Positions 48,067 through 57,337 are shown, counted from the stretch's first letter. The stretch is DNA of 64,000 bases from Gammaproteobacteria bacterium (GCA_023266215.1 JAHFRQ010000010.1:1-64000); one strand, 5' to 3'. Numbers and translations: made by a program. Notes: a model not told the origin generated them from the letters alone.

Positions 48067-49386
48067 TTATTGCTTGTGGATCAATGCATCATAATTTTTC
48101 TTAACGGTCGAGACAGCCGCTTTCGCTAGCAAAGCCTCAACTGCTTGCTCTTCTAAAATATAGGCTTCAATTTCAGAACGCAAACGATCGTTTTTATTAT
48201 ACATTGAAATCACTTCAGCGGAATTAGGATGATTCGCCGCCATCTTTTCAATTTGCTTTTTCACGCGCTCTTGATCCACTGTAATGCCGCTTGCTTTGAT
48301 AACTTCAGCTAATAACAACCCCAAAATAACGCGCTTTTTTGCTTCATCCACGAACATTTCACGCGCCATTGGCATCGCGTTCATTTGCGCTTCTGTCATG
48401 TTTGGATTAAAGCTGCGCATACGCTGACGCATCATGTGTTGCAAATTTTGAATCTCAGCGTCAATTAAAGCGCTGGGCGCTTCAATTATATTTAAGCCCA
48501 TTAACTTATCAAAAACAGCTGTTTTTAAAGCTTGATGCGCCGCTTCTTCAATTTCAGCTTCCATTCGTTCTTTAATTTTTTTCTTGAGCTCATCTATTCC
48601 TGCATCAACACCCATTTTTTTAGCAAAAGCGTCATCCAAAGCTGGTAGCTTTGGCTCTTCAATGCTGTGAACCGTGATGGTAAATTCAACGGGTTTGCTA
48701 CGCAAATTTTCGACATGGTATTCAGCTGGAAAAGAAATTTTGACGACTTTCGTTTCGCCTTTTTTAGCGCCAATCAGTCCATCTTCAAAGCCAGGAATCA
48801 TGCTGTTTGAGCCTAGCTCTAATTTAGCATCCTTTGCGCTGCCGCGATCCAATGGTTTTCCATCCATCACGCCATCAAAATCAATCGTCAAACGATCGCC
48901 CAATTTTGCCGCACGATCCACTGCATGCCATTCAGCATGCTGTGTGCGCATTTTAATCAGCATATTTTCAACATCACTGTCGCTTATCTCACCTTCTGCG
49001 CGTTCGATCGCAACGCCTGATAAGTCTTTCAGAGCAACTTCAGGATAGGTTTCAAATGTGGCTTTATATTCAAATCCTTGGCCTTTTTTAAGGGCGGTGG
49101 GGTCAAAATCAATACTCGGCAAACCCGCTAATTTGAGCGTCTGTTTTTTAACTTCTGCGTCAAAACTTTTCTGAATGAGCTCAACTGCCGCTTCTTGCAA
49201 TAGGCTTTTGGCAAATTTTTGCTCAAGGACATCAACTGGGACTTTGCCGGGACGAAATCCTTTGATGTTGGCTGTTTTGGAGATTTCAGCTAAATGTTTT
49301 GTGTAGGCATTGTTCAGTTCTTCGCCTGACACCTGGATTGAAAGTTGGCGTTTTAAGCCTTCTAATTGCGCTAATGTTCCGGACAT
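48067..49386 (-). CDS. tig: Trigger factor
   Basis: Ribosome-bound chaperone with peptidyl-prolyl isomerase activity. The ribosome-binding GFRPGKVP loop lies near residue 40. An FKBP-like domain with GDRLTIDFDG and a helical C-terminal domain follow. 439 residues. First gene of the tig-clpP-clpX-lon block, 32 nt behind a tRNA-Leu gene. Confidence 0.97.
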   Translation of the reverse strand: MSGTLAQLEGLKRQLSIQVSGEELNNAYTKHLAEISKTANIKGFRPGKVPVDVLEQKFAKSLLQEAAVELIQKSFDAEVKKQTLKLAGLPSIDFDPTALKKGQGFEYKATFETYPEVALKDLSGVAIERAEGEISDSDVENMLIKMRTQHAEWHAVDRAAKLGDRLTIDFDGVMDGKPLDRGSAKDAKLELGSNSMIPGFEDGLIGAKKGETKVVKISFPAEYHVENLRSKPVEFTITVHSIEEPKLPALDDAFAKKMGVDAGIDELKKKIKERMEAEIEEAAHQALKTAVFDKLMGLNIIEAPSALIDAEIQNLQHMMRQRMRSFNPNMTEAQMNAMPMAREMFVDEAKKRVILGLLLAEVIKASGITVDQERVKKQIEKMAANHPNSAEVISMYNKNDRLRSEIEAYILEEQAVEALLAKAAVSTVKKNYDALIHKQ

Positions 49387-49417
49387 TATGTATAAACCTC
49401 ATTTTAGGAGAAAAAAA

Positions 49418-49499
49418 TACGAGAGGAGAGACTCGAACTCTCACAGGTTGCCCCGCTGGAACCTAAATCCAGTGCGTCTACCAATTCCGCCACTCTCGC
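49418..49499 (-). tRNA. tRNA-Leu (anticodon UAG)
   Basis: Full class II cloverleaf on the minus strand. Acceptor GCGAGAG/CTCTCGT, D arm, anticodon stem CTGGA/TCCAG with loop TTTAGGT, a long variable arm and GAGTTCGAGTCTC T arm. Discriminator A; CCA is not encoded. A T-run follows and may end the transcript before tig. Confidence 0.95.
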
Positions 49500-49622
49500 T
49501 CGACAAAATGCGCCTTATTGAACACCATATACATTGAATTGACAAGGTTTTTTTCAGCTTAATACTTGCTATACTTAAATCAAATGTAACTGAGGGCGCT
49601 TTACACACAAGGACTGACGAAG

Positions 49623-50528
49623 ATGAGCAAGGATACTGACAAGATCTCTATTGGGTCATTCTACACGCTACCCATCGATTTATGCTGTGTTATTGATATA
49701 AAAAGCCAGCGATTTATACAGGTCAATCCAGCATTTGAAAGCATTCTCGGCTGGCATTCAAGCGATCTTGATGGAAAGTTATTTTCTGAGTTTGCTCCCG
49801 AAGAAGATGCTGGCATCATTGAAAAATCTTTTTCAAAAATAAACTTGGGCGTTAGCTCTCTGCATTTTGAAACACGTTTTCGCAGCAAAAATAATTTATC
49901 ACGATGGATTTCATGGAAGTGTCAGCTAGATGATGATAATCAATATTTATATGCCATTGGTCGCGATGTGACAAATTATAAAGAATCTGAAAAATCCTTG
50001 ATCGATCTGGCTCACTTAGATCAACTGACAGGCATTTCTGATCGTCAAACAATGTTAACGCTGCTCGCAAAAGAATTAGATGGCGCAGCAAGATATCATT
50101 ATCCGACTGCATTGCTAATTGTCGACATTGATCAATTTAAATCTTACAACGAGCAAGTTGGTTATCAAAAAGGCGATGAGCTTTTAAAATTAATTGCGCT
50201 CACATTAAAATCCAGTCTGCGACGCAAAACAGATATTGTCGGACGATTTAGCAATGATGAATTTATCGTCATGCTCACACACAATGATATCGAAAAAGCG
50301 ATGCGTGTTGCAGAATACCTGCGTGAAAACCTCGAAAAAATATCATTGTCTAAGCGGGTAAATGATATTCAGAGAAAAACAACGGTGTCTATCGGGGTTG
50401 TTGCAACGACAGGCGAAGAGAAAAAACCCATCACAGAAAAGGCAATGATTGATGCCGCATTTTCAGCATTAGCCGTTGGTCAAAGCAAAGGCGGCAATCA
50501 AATTAATTTTGTTGAAATTAAAGCGTAA
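49623..50528 (+). CDS. PAS-GGDEF protein with degenerate active-site motif
   Basis: Residues 10-120 form a PAS sensor domain (VNPAFESILGW, ending GRDVTNYKESE). Residues 128-295 form a GGDEF fold with DQLTGISDR, the metal-site IVDIDQFKSYNE and GYQKGDELL. The signature loop reads SNDEF (210-214) in place of GGDEF, losing both glycines that hold GTP. Catalysis is therefore doubtful, and it may bind GTP or another ligand as a receptor. No EAL domain or I-site is present. Its stop abuts the opposing brnA-like gene directly. Confidence 0.88.
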   Translation: MSKDTDKISIGSFYTLPIDLCCVIDIKSQRFIQVNPAFESILGWHSSDLDGKLFSEFAPEEDAGIIEKSFSKINLGVSSLHFETRFRSKNNLSRWISWKCQLDDDNQYLYAIGRDVTNYKESEKSLIDLAHLDQLTGISDRQTMLTLLAKELDGAARYHYPTALLIVDIDQFKSYNEQVGYQKGDELLKLIALTLKSSLRRKTDIVGRFSNDEFIVMLTHNDIEKAMRVAEYLRENLEKISLSKRVNDIQRKTTVSIGVVATTGEEKKPITEKAMIDAAFSALAVGQSKGGNQINFVEIKA

Positions 50529-50864
50529 TTATTTTCGCCCCACTTTCTTTTTTATTTGACGCATCATATATTCTCTGCAGACTAAATTAATCAAGGTTTG
50601 ATATTTCATGTCGGCATGCCTAAACCAATCCAATACATCTGCATCAAAACGAATGGTTACCTGCTCTTTGCGAGGACGATAAAATTTCCCGCGTACAAAG
50701 CCTGAAAAATCAGTTGTTTCAGGATTTTCAGGATCCGTTAAATCGGGTTCAATATATTTCAAAGCTTCCAATTCGGCCCGCATTTTCTCTGTGAATACAA
50801 TATCTTCTTGCCTCTTGCGCACTCGCTTTTCTGGCAGAGATGATACGGATAATTTCTTGGTCAT
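50529..50864 (-). CDS. BrnA-like antitoxin, orphan
   Basis: 111 residues. The C-terminal ribbon-helix-helix domain KEQVTIRFDADVLDWFR followed by YQTLINLVCREYM is the BrnA antitoxin signature. In type II systems BrnA represses and neutralises the RNase BrnT, encoded just upstream. No such toxin gene is present on either side. The ATG at 50864 is the only reasonable start; its ribosome site is weak. Confidence 0.8.
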   Translation of the reverse strand: MTKKLSVSSLPEKRVRKRQEDIVFTEKMRAELEALKYIEPDLTDPENPETTDFSGFVRGKFYRPRKEQVTIRFDADVLDWFRHADMKYQTLINLVCREYMMRQIKKKVGRK

Positions 50865-50940
50865 AATTATTTTCAATTGCTCAATCCGAATAGAAAGATC
50901 ATACTAGATTGCACTACAATTTTCAACTACAATTTCGCAA

Positions 50941-51573
50941 CTACTTCCCGGCCGCCGCTGCCTGCACCACAAATTGCGAAATCTGTTTTGCTAACATATT
51001 TGCTGCAAGATTAGCTGCAACCACGCCACTATAAGGATTATTTTCTGGTGCTGGAATAACAATAGTAAATACACGACTTGCTAAAACACTGCCATTTGCA
51101 GATTGTATTAATGTAATCTCTAGCGTTAATCTCACCCTACTTTCTGGCTGCAAAAATTCTTGCTGTAGCACTAACAATTGCGTATTCAACTGATAAGTTG
51201 CAAGCCCTGAAAAAGGTGGTGTTACTATCGCGTGAAAATAATGCTGCCTTCTAAGCGCATTGGCCAATAACGTTGATAATAAATCGGCCGGTGGTGCAAC
51301 CCAGTGATTATTCGCAAACGATTTTAATTTATACGGCACGGTAATATAAATCATGTCGTTCGTATTATATCCTGACGCAGCAGACGGCGATGCTAAAAAT
51401 AACGTTTTTGAAGAAGCTGTTTGTTTTAATTTTAAGTTTTGATTATTGCTATTGGGTAAATTACTAATAGTATAATTCGAATTAGGCTGTAATTTAACCG
51501 GCGAAAATACGCTGCACTGCGTTAGTAGGAGCATTGAAAACAATAAAAGCAAAACGGTGGCTAATTTATACAT
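50941..51573 (-). CDS. ABC transport auxiliary lipoprotein (PqiC/MCE-associated)
   Basis: Outer membrane lipoprotein that works with MCE lipid transporters. Lipobox LTQC lies near residue 20. The ABC_trans_aux pattern is present with a central SPSAASGYNTNDMIY segment and the YQLNTQLLVLQQEF strand. 210 residues. Its ATG overlaps the mlaD-like stop (TAATG). Takes the place of MlaC/MlaB in this operon. Confidence 0.85.
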   Translation of the reverse strand: MYKLATVLLLLFSMLLLTQCSVFSPVKLQPNSNYTISNLPNSNNQNLKLKQTASSKTLFLASPSAASGYNTNDMIYITVPYKLKSFANNHWVAPPADLLSTLLANALRRQHYFHAIVTPPFSGLATYQLNTQLLVLQQEFLQPESRVRLTLEITLIQSANGSVLASRVFTIVIPAPENNPYSGVVAANLAANMLAKQISQFVVQAAAAGK

Positions 51574-52490
51574 TATTTATTTACTCCAGATTCGCCAGGG
51601 CCCGGCGGTGCAGGTTCGCGTCCTCGCACCAACATGCTAGGATCACGCTGCAATTCATTCATTAATCGATTCATATTATTGGTCGCAGAATTTAATCCAG
51701 ATAACGCCTGTTCTGCATTGGGTAATACCTGACTTGAAAAATTACGGATGACTGTATTGCCTGTTTGCATTGTCGTTGAAATTTCACTGGATGTTTTGGT
51801 AGCAGAGGTCAATGTTTGGCTTAATTGATTCATCACATCAGGCATTGACTTGCTGGCTTTTGCAATATTCGCCAAAGAGGCGCGCAGTGAATCCAAGCTC
51901 GCTGATAAATTATCAGAGTTGCTCGATAATGTTTTGGTAAATTCAGCAATATTTGCTAACGATTCGCTTAATGATTCGCGATTTTTTTCATCAAATACTT
52001 GTGCCACACTTGCGCTTAAGCGACGAATATCTTTTGTCATTTCAGGCAATACTTCACTTAGCTGCATTAAAAGCGAGGGTCTCGATGGAATAATCGGATA
52101 TCTTTCACCCGGCAATGTTTTAAGTAACGGCGCATTATCTGCTTGTGATTTTAAATTCACATAAATCACGCCTGTTATTCCTTGCGCATTTAAAACAGCG
52201 TAAGTGCTAGTCGTAATTCGAACGCGATCTTCAATTCGCAACACCAACTCCACCGCTCTTGAATTAGCAGGATCCAAACGAATGGCTTTTACAAAACCTA
52301 CTTTGACGCCATTAAATCGCACAGGATTATCCGTGCTTAATCCCGTCACATCTTCTTGCACTTGCACGACATAAGTTTCATATTTTTTTGAGTCATTAAA
52401 TGAACCCAGCCAAAATAGCATAATAATAAAAATGGCAGTGAGCACAATCACAAAAATGCCAACAGCCGTATAATTAACTTTGCTATCCAT
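51573..52490 (-). CDS. mlaD: MCE-family lipid-binding protein (MlaD type)
   Basis: Periplasmic ring protein anchored to the MlaE/MlaF core. One N-terminal membrane helix (residues 8-28) and a single MCE domain (about 37-115) with VRFNGVKVGFVKAIRLDP. The long C-terminal tail of coiled-coil repeats resembles the longer MlaD/Ttg2C proteins. 305 residues. It overlaps mlaF by 8 nt. Confidence 0.88.
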   Translation of the reverse strand: MDSKVNYTAVGIFVIVLTAIFIIMLFWLGSFNDSKKYETYVVQVQEDVTGLSTDNPVRFNGVKVGFVKAIRLDPANSRAVELVLRIEDRVRITTSTYAVLNAQGITGVIYVNLKSQADNAPLLKTLPGERYPIIPSRPSLLMQLSEVLPEMTKDIRRLSASVAQVFDEKNRESLSESLANIAEFTKTLSSNSDNLSASLDSLRASLANIAKASKSMPDVMNQLSQTLTSATKTSSEISTTMQTGNTVIRNFSSQVLPNAEQALSGLNSATNNMNRLMNELQRDPSMLVRGREPAPPGPGESGVNK

Positions 52491-53262
52491 GTTGTTTTTC
52501 CTGAAAACGTGAAGCTCTGTTTCCGCTAAAATAATCGCGAATCAGCGGGTGAGGATCTTGATATAATTCTTTCATGGGTTTTGCAGCCAATATTTTTCCA
52601 TCACCAATAAACATAACGCGATCGGGGACAGTCCACAATGTATCTAAATCATGCGTCACCATCACAAAGGTTAATCCCAAATCTTTTCGCATCTGCAAAA
52701 CCAATTCATCTAAATCTCCTGCGCTTTTTGGATCCAAACCTGCAGTAGGCTCATCCAAAAAAATTAATTCGGGATCCAAAGCGATCGCTCGCGCCAATGC
52801 GGCACGCTTTTTCATCCCACCACTTAATTCGGAGGGATATTTAAATGCGGCATCAGACTCCAATCCGCTCAATGCAATTTTTACTTTAGCTAATTCCGTT
52901 TGCATATCCAATGATAAATCAGCATATTCGTGTAGACCATATAAAACATTTTCTAACACATTCAGCGAACTGAATAATGCGCCGCTTTGAAACATAACAC
53001 CCCATCGTTTTTGCACGGACAACAGTGCTTTTTGAGAGGCGGAAACTACATCCACGCCAAACACAGAAATTTCTCCCGACGTAGGTTGCATTAATCTTAA
53101 AATGCTTCGCAGCAAAGTCGTTTTGCCGCATCCGCTTCCGCCAATAATCGCCACAATCTCGCCGCGATTAACGGTTAGATTAATATCAGAATGCACCCAC
53201 TTTCCACCTAAATAATTCTTTAAATGCTTCACGTCAATAATATTATCTAGCGCTGTATTCAT
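52483..53262 (-). CDS. mlaF: ABC transporter ATPase (MlaF type)
   Basis: Drives phospholipid trafficking between membranes. Walker A GGSGCGKTTLLRS, ABC signature LSGGMKKRAALARA and Walker B LIFLDEPTAGLDP are present. The ATG at 53262 shares its A with the mlaE stop (TAATG). 259 residues. Confidence 0.93.
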   Translation of the reverse strand: MNTALDNIIDVKHLKNYLGGKWVHSDINLTVNRGEIVAIIGGSGCGKTTLLRSILRLMQPTSGEISVFGVDVVSASQKALLSVQKRWGVMFQSGALFSSLNVLENVLYGLHEYADLSLDMQTELAKVKIALSGLESDAAFKYPSELSGGMKKRAALARAIALDPELIFLDEPTAGLDPKSAGDLDELVLQMRKDLGLTFVMVTHDLDTLWTVPDRVMFIGDGKILAAKPMKELYQDPHPLIRDYFSGNRASRFQEKQHG

Positions 53263-54395
53263 TACCAATCCATCCAGTTAAACCAAATGGAAAAGAAAGC
53301 ATCGGCCACGATAATTAAAAAAATAGATTGCACCGCGGCTTTAGTGGTGCGAAGCCCAACGCTTTCTGCGCTGCCCTCTGCTTGAAATCCTTGAAAGCAA
53401 CCTACTCCTGCAATAATCATCGCAAAAACAGGTGCTTTTAATATCCCCAGAAATAATTGTTTCAGCGCAATCTCTTGCTTAAATCGAACTAAAAAAGCTT
53501 TGTAGCCAATACCCATCATACTTTTAGCAAGCACCATGCTGCCCAATACGCCAAAAATATTTCCCCACACAACCAGGAGCGGCAGTGCAATCATCATGCC
53601 AATTATTTTGGGTAATACCAAACGCTCAATGGGCGATAGACCCATGGTACGAAGCACATCAATTTCTTCATTCACTTTCATCGTACCGATTAATGCAGCA
53701 AAAGAAGTACTTGTTCTGCCTGCAATAATAACCGAGCAAATCAGCGGCGAAAATTCTCGCAAAATTGCAACACCTGATAATTCAACTATGTAAGCATTGG
53801 CGCCGTAGGTTTCTAGCTGCACACCTAATTGATACGCCAGCACCAATCCAATTAAAAACATCATCACCGCAATAATAGGCAATGCTTGAAATCCACATAA
53901 ATCAATTTCATTGATGGTTGATTTCCACTGTATTTGCAATGGTTTTACAACATGCTCCAATCCTGATAAAAATACTTCGCCGAAAAAAGCAAAAAAAAGA
54001 GACAAATGCCCCATTGTTTCAATTGTTTTTTTTCCAATCGAATAAGCAACACTCTGTTTGATTGTTTGCGTAGTCGCAGATTGAATTTTTTGAATTTCTG
54101 CAGAAATTAAATCAACCAATGAAGTGCAATTGGTATTTAAGCCCGTAATTTTTAAAGCAGGAAATTGGGTTAATAATTTTTGATGGATATTGCGAAATAA
54201 AAAAGCACCGGCTGTATCCATTCGTTCAATATGCGTTGCATCAATAATTGCCAATTCTGAAAGATCAGCTACTAATTTTTGAACAGTGCGCTCTACATGA
54301 TCGACATCACTGATAATCCAGTCGCCACGAAGTGACAAACTGGCGCCCGCCTCGGTTTGCTCCATGCTGACAAGATGACTTGCGTGATCCGGCAT
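53262..54395 (-). CDS. mlaE: STAS-MlaE fusion, lipid ABC transporter permease
   Basis: Residues 1-110 form a STAS domain of the MlaB kind (LRGDWIISDVDHVE, then IDATHIERMDTAGAFLF). Residues 120-377 form the MlaE permease with five membrane helices and the EFSPLICSVIIAGRTS and GTMKVNEEIDVLRTMG coupling motifs. In E. coli MlaB and MlaE are separate. First gene of the operon, behind AGGAACG. Confidence 0.92.
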   Translation of the reverse strand: MPDHASHLVSMEQTEAGASLSLRGDWIISDVDHVERTVQKLVADLSELAIIDATHIERMDTAGAFLFRNIHQKLLTQFPALKITGLNTNCTSLVDLISAEIQKIQSATTQTIKQSVAYSIGKKTIETMGHLSLFFAFFGEVFLSGLEHVVKPLQIQWKSTINEIDLCGFQALPIIAVMMFLIGLVLAYQLGVQLETYGANAYIVELSGVAILREFSPLICSVIIAGRTSTSFAALIGTMKVNEEIDVLRTMGLSPIERLVLPKIIGMMIALPLLVVWGNIFGVLGSMVLAKSMMGIGYKAFLVRFKQEIALKQLFLGILKAPVFAMIIAGVGCFQGFQAEGSAESVGLRTTKAAVQSIFLIIVADAFFSIWFNWMDW

Positions 54396-54475
54396 TTGAC
54401 GTTCCTGGTCAATATATCAAGAGATTAGATGATTATCCTACAATCAGGCCATTAAAAATAGAGGCAAAACACAAA

Positions 54476-55105
54476 TCACCAATTAACTGGCTTATAAATG
54501 CTCGTATTAGGAATTCTTTCCGGAAGCTGTGAGTTTGCGAGCACTGTATGCCGAATCGATTTAATAAAATCTGCGTACTGACACAGCTGTCTTGATGGCT
54601 TTCTCGCTGAGTTCGTGTCCGGAAAAATCAGGCCAACTTTCTTCTGATGCTCCGCTTTAACAAGTCTCATTGACTCAGCTAAATCGCTATCATTTGAAAC
54701 TAAAACGGCGCAATCATAGTTATTTTTCCATGCGTCATTTAGCAGATGCAAAGCTAGATTAACATCCGACCCTTTTTCTTCTGTTTTTAAAATATTAATA
54801 AACTCAGGTGGTGGGTTTGCTACTTTTGCCTTAACAGTGTGCGTTAAATAGTGCCCATAACAAATTTCAATCTCTGGAATATACGCCTTTAATGCTTGCA
54901 AATAATATCTTTGATGTAGGCGAGAATGATCGTCAATTTTTCTTGCTGAAACATAGGCTGTGTAATATTTTATTTTTACAATTTTATGGGAGTTATCTAA
55001 CAATTTTGAAAAAAGACCCTTTAGGTCCAACCATCGGTACGGTGAATTTTTGAGGCAGCCATAATAAAGATTAAAGCCATCGACATAAATAATTGTGCGC
55101 TGCAT
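54476..55105 (-). CDS. NYN-domain protein (LabA/DUF88, PIN-like)
   Basis: Predicted ribonuclease of the NYN family. TIIYVDGFNLYYGCLK has the first conserved Asp, EKGSDVNLALHL the second acidic pair, and CAVLVSNDSDLAESMRLV the third. 209 residues. The ATG at 55105 starts directly at the domain; the few codons before it are not typical. Substrate RNA unknown. Downstream of a tRNA cluster on the same strand but separated by a terminator. Confidence 0.85.
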   Translation of the reverse strand: MQRTIIYVDGFNLYYGCLKNSPYRWLDLKGLFSKLLDNSHKIVKIKYYTAYVSARKIDDHSRLHQRYYLQALKAYIPEIEICYGHYLTHTVKAKVANPPPEFINILKTEEKGSDVNLALHLLNDAWKNNYDCAVLVSNDSDLAESMRLVKAEHQKKVGLIFPDTNSARKPSRQLCQYADFIKSIRHTVLANSQLPERIPNTSIYKPVNW

Positions 55106-55126
55106 GATAAATCCGTACAAAAAACA

Positions 55127-55146
55127 AGGGCCACCGAAGTGGCCCT
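55127..55146 (-). terminator. Terminator of the tRNA-His/Arg/Pro cluster
   Basis: Perfect 8-bp stem AGGGCCAC-CGAA-GTGGCCCT, followed on the minus strand by TTGTTTTTTG. It lies behind the tRNA genes. A second perfect stem CCCTGCGA/TCGCAGGG lies at 55150-55171. Confidence 0.8.
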
Positions 55147-55223
55147 GTGCCCTGCGAGAAAATTCGCAGGGGAAGAAGTAAATAAATTATAGTAAACAAT
55201 GGGTTTGCTGTCAAGATGAAAGT

Positions 55224-55300
55224 TGGGGTGGACGATGGGGCTCGAACCCACGACGGCCGGAATCACAATCCGGAGCTCTACCAGCTGAGCTACGCCCACC
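55224..55300 (-). tRNA. tRNA-His (anticodon GUG)
   Basis: Minus strand, 77 nt with encoded CCA. Acceptor starts GGTGGGCG with the extra G(-1) pairing with C73, the hallmark of bacterial tRNA-His. Anticodon stem CCGGA/TCCGG with loop TTGTGAT. Confidence 0.97.
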
Positions 55301-55312
55301 ATAAAATTAAAA

Positions 55313-55386
55313 CGTGCCTGACAGGACTCGAACCTGTTACCCCCGGCTTAGAAGGCCGGTGCTCTATCCGGATGAGCTACAGGCAC
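55313..55386 (-). tRNA. tRNA-Arg (anticodon UCU)
   Basis: Minus strand. Acceptor GTGCCTG/CAGGCAC, anticodon stem CCGGC/GCCGG with loop CTTCTAA, T arm with GGTTCGAGTCC. CCA not encoded. Reads AGA codons. Confidence 0.96.
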
Positions 55387-55409
55387 AAACTTTGCTCGGT
55401 ATAAAACTT

Positions 55410-55483
55410 TCGGGGTAGAGGGATTCGAACCCCCGACATCCTGCTCCCAAAGCAGGCGCGCTACCAGACTGCGCTATACCCCG
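55410..55483 (-). tRNA. tRNA-Pro (anticodon UGG)
   Basis: Minus strand. Acceptor CGGGGTA/TACCCCG with the C1-G72 pair typical of bacterial tRNA-Pro. Anticodon stem CCTGC/GCAGG with loop TTTGGGA. CCA not encoded. Confidence 0.96.
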
Positions 55484-55635
55484 TTAGAGTTAAGCATCAT
55501 ACTTTGAGCTTATAATCCCGTCAATCAATTATGAAGACTTAAGGATAAATTAATTTCTAAAAACACATGGACAATATAATATCTGTGGTATAGAGTCGCG
55601 AATGTGCTTTTATCGAAATTTAATAGAGGTTTGCG

Positions 55636-56373
55636 ATGCGAAACATTACCGAAGAAACTGATATTGAGATGCGAGTGCTATCTCAACAAAATACAAGTCC
55701 TGCGCCTGTAGTTACAACACCGCAACCACCATCGCAACCTGTTGTAAATCTCGCACCTGTTGCTATTAAACCTAAGCTACCACCATCTCCTCGCGTGAAT
55801 TCAGCTTTATTTCAACAACCCGCTAACTCAGAACAGATAATAAAAATTGCTTGTGTCGGGGATCGTCATCGCAAGCTCTGCATAGCTAACTTAGCGCTAG
55901 CTTCTGTTCCTGCTGCTTTTAGATCTATTCGTCACCCCATTGCAATAGACTTTTTTTTACATCTAACTAATCAGAAACTACTTCAGATTTGGCATAACGT
56001 GGGTTATAACTATGGTCTCGAACGTTCAAATCGAGAAGCTTTAAACTGCAAAGGTGCCACTGCCGTTATCATCATACCAAAAGATGCTGATGAACTTCGT
56101 TATTATTGCACTGATTCTCGGTATCACGGCGGAGAAAATTGCCAGCTATTTTTTCTCGACATTGAATTAGCAGACCAGCCAAGAACTACTGAAGAAACAA
56201 CGGCGCTTCATAGCATGGCCTCAAGATTTCCTGATTTAATTAAATTACAATATCAGTATGATCCTAATAATCTTGCTGTGTTCTGCAAAGAAATAGAAGC
56301 AGCTCTAAACAATAAAAAACAGGCGGCTGTGCAGTCAAGTCAAAATCACAGGCCAGGTTGTCAGCACCAGTAG
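55636..56373 (+). CDS. Ras/Rab-like pseudo-GTPase with proline-rich N-terminus
   Basis: 245 residues. Residues 20-60 are rich in Pro and Gln. From residue 68 the order of a Rab domain can be followed. IIKIACVGDRHRKLC stands where the P-loop GDxxxGKT should be. AIDFFLHL follows, then LQIWHNVGYNYG where Rabs have LQIWDTAGQERF, then KGATAVIIIPKD for RGAxxxIIVYD. FFLDIELADQPRTTEE stands for GNKxDL. W119, G123 and the hydrophobic strands are kept, while GKT, DxxG, Gln and NKxD are lost. It should not bind GTP normally. No C-terminal prenylation Cys. Likely a eukaryote-derived effector. GAGG lies before the ATG. Confidence 0.6.
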   Translation: MRNITEETDIEMRVLSQQNTSPAPVVTTPQPPSQPVVNLAPVAIKPKLPPSPRVNSALFQQPANSEQIIKIACVGDRHRKLCIANLALASVPAAFRSIRHPIAIDFFLHLTNQKLLQIWHNVGYNYGLERSNREALNCKGATAVIIIPKDADELRYYCTDSRYHGGENCQLFFLDIELADQPRTTEETTALHSMASRFPDLIKLQYQYDPNNLAVFCKEIEAALNNKKQAAVQSSQNHRPGCQHQ

Positions 56374-56515
56374 CATAGAACCCGGATGATCAAGTTTTGA
56401 AATATATAAAAACTAGGAGATCGAGTTAAAATGCAGTAAAATTACAGCGTGTATTTTCGCGTTCGCTAACGCTCCGCTTCTGTTTTGATTGATTTTTAGG
56501 AGATTCAAAACCACA

Positions 56516-57334
56516 ATGGACGCCTTAAAAAATTCTATTGAAAATGCTTATCATAATATTGCTCACTATTCAGGTGAAAATACACCCAAAGAAATCTCAG
56601 CAGCGGTTCTTGAAGTCATTCAATTATTAGATTCTGGAAAAATCCGCGTTGCTGAAAAAATAAATAATAACTGGGTGGTTTATCAATGGATTAAGCAAGC
56701 CATCTTGCTTTCTTTTAAAATAAAATGCAGCACTTTGGTCGAAGCCGTCTTTACGCAATTTTTTGATAAAATACCGCTGAAATTTTTAGACCAAACGCAA
56801 TCTCAATTTGAAAAAAATGGCGTGCGCGTTGTACCCGGCGCGATTGTGCGGCAAGGCGCTTATATTGCACCTAAAACGATTTTAATGCCCTGCTTTGTGA
56901 ATATTGGCGCACATATTGATTCTGAATGCATGATTGACACATGGGCGACCATTGGCTCTTGCGCGCAGATTGGAAAGCATGTGCATATATCAGGCGGCGT
57001 TGGCATTGGCGGTGTTTTAGAGCCATTGCAATCTAGACCGACCATTATCGAAGATAATTGTTTTATTGGTGCGCGCTCTGAAATTGTCGAGGGCGTTGTC
57101 ATTGAAAAAGGCGCGGTGATTTCAATGGGCGTTTTTATCGGTCAAAGCACACCCATTTATGATAGAAACAAAGATGAGATTTCTTATGGCCGCATTCCTG
57201 AAAATTCGGTTGTTATATCAGGAAGTTTGCCTGGTGAAAATAAAAAATACTCAAAATATGCCGCGATTATTATCAAACAAGTCGATACTAAAACGCGCGA
57301 AAAAACATCGATTAATGATTTACTAAGAGAATAA
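56516..57334 (+). CDS. dapD: Tetrahydrodipicolinate N-succinyltransferase
   Basis: Succinyl-CoA-dependent step of lysine and diaminopimelate synthesis. Left-handed beta-helix hexapeptide repeats, with [34 protein letters not shown] and [12 protein letters not shown]. The start [13 protein letters not shown] fits the family N-terminus and gives 272 residues (E. coli 274). An AGGAGA lies 12 nt upstream. Followed 4 nt later by dapE. Confidence 0.96.
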   Translation: MDALKNSIENAYHNIAHYSGENTPKEISAAVLEVIQLLDSGKIRVAEKINNNWVVYQWIKQAILLSFKIKCSTLVEAVFTQFFDKIPLKFLDQTQSQFEKNGVRVVPGAIVRQGAYIAPKTILMPCFVNIGAHIDSECMIDTWATIGSCAQIGKHVHISGGVGIGGVLEPLQSRPTIIEDNCFIGARSEIVEGVVIEKGAVISMGVFIGQSTPIYDRNKDEISYGRIPENSVVISGSLPGENKKYSKYAAIIIKQVDTKTREKTSINDLLRE

Positions 57335-57337
57335 TTT

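Noticed and set aside
55150-55171. Second hairpin behind the tRNA cluster as an independent terminator
   Set aside because: Perfect stem but no T-run. It probably belongs to the processing or end structure of the tRNA transcript.
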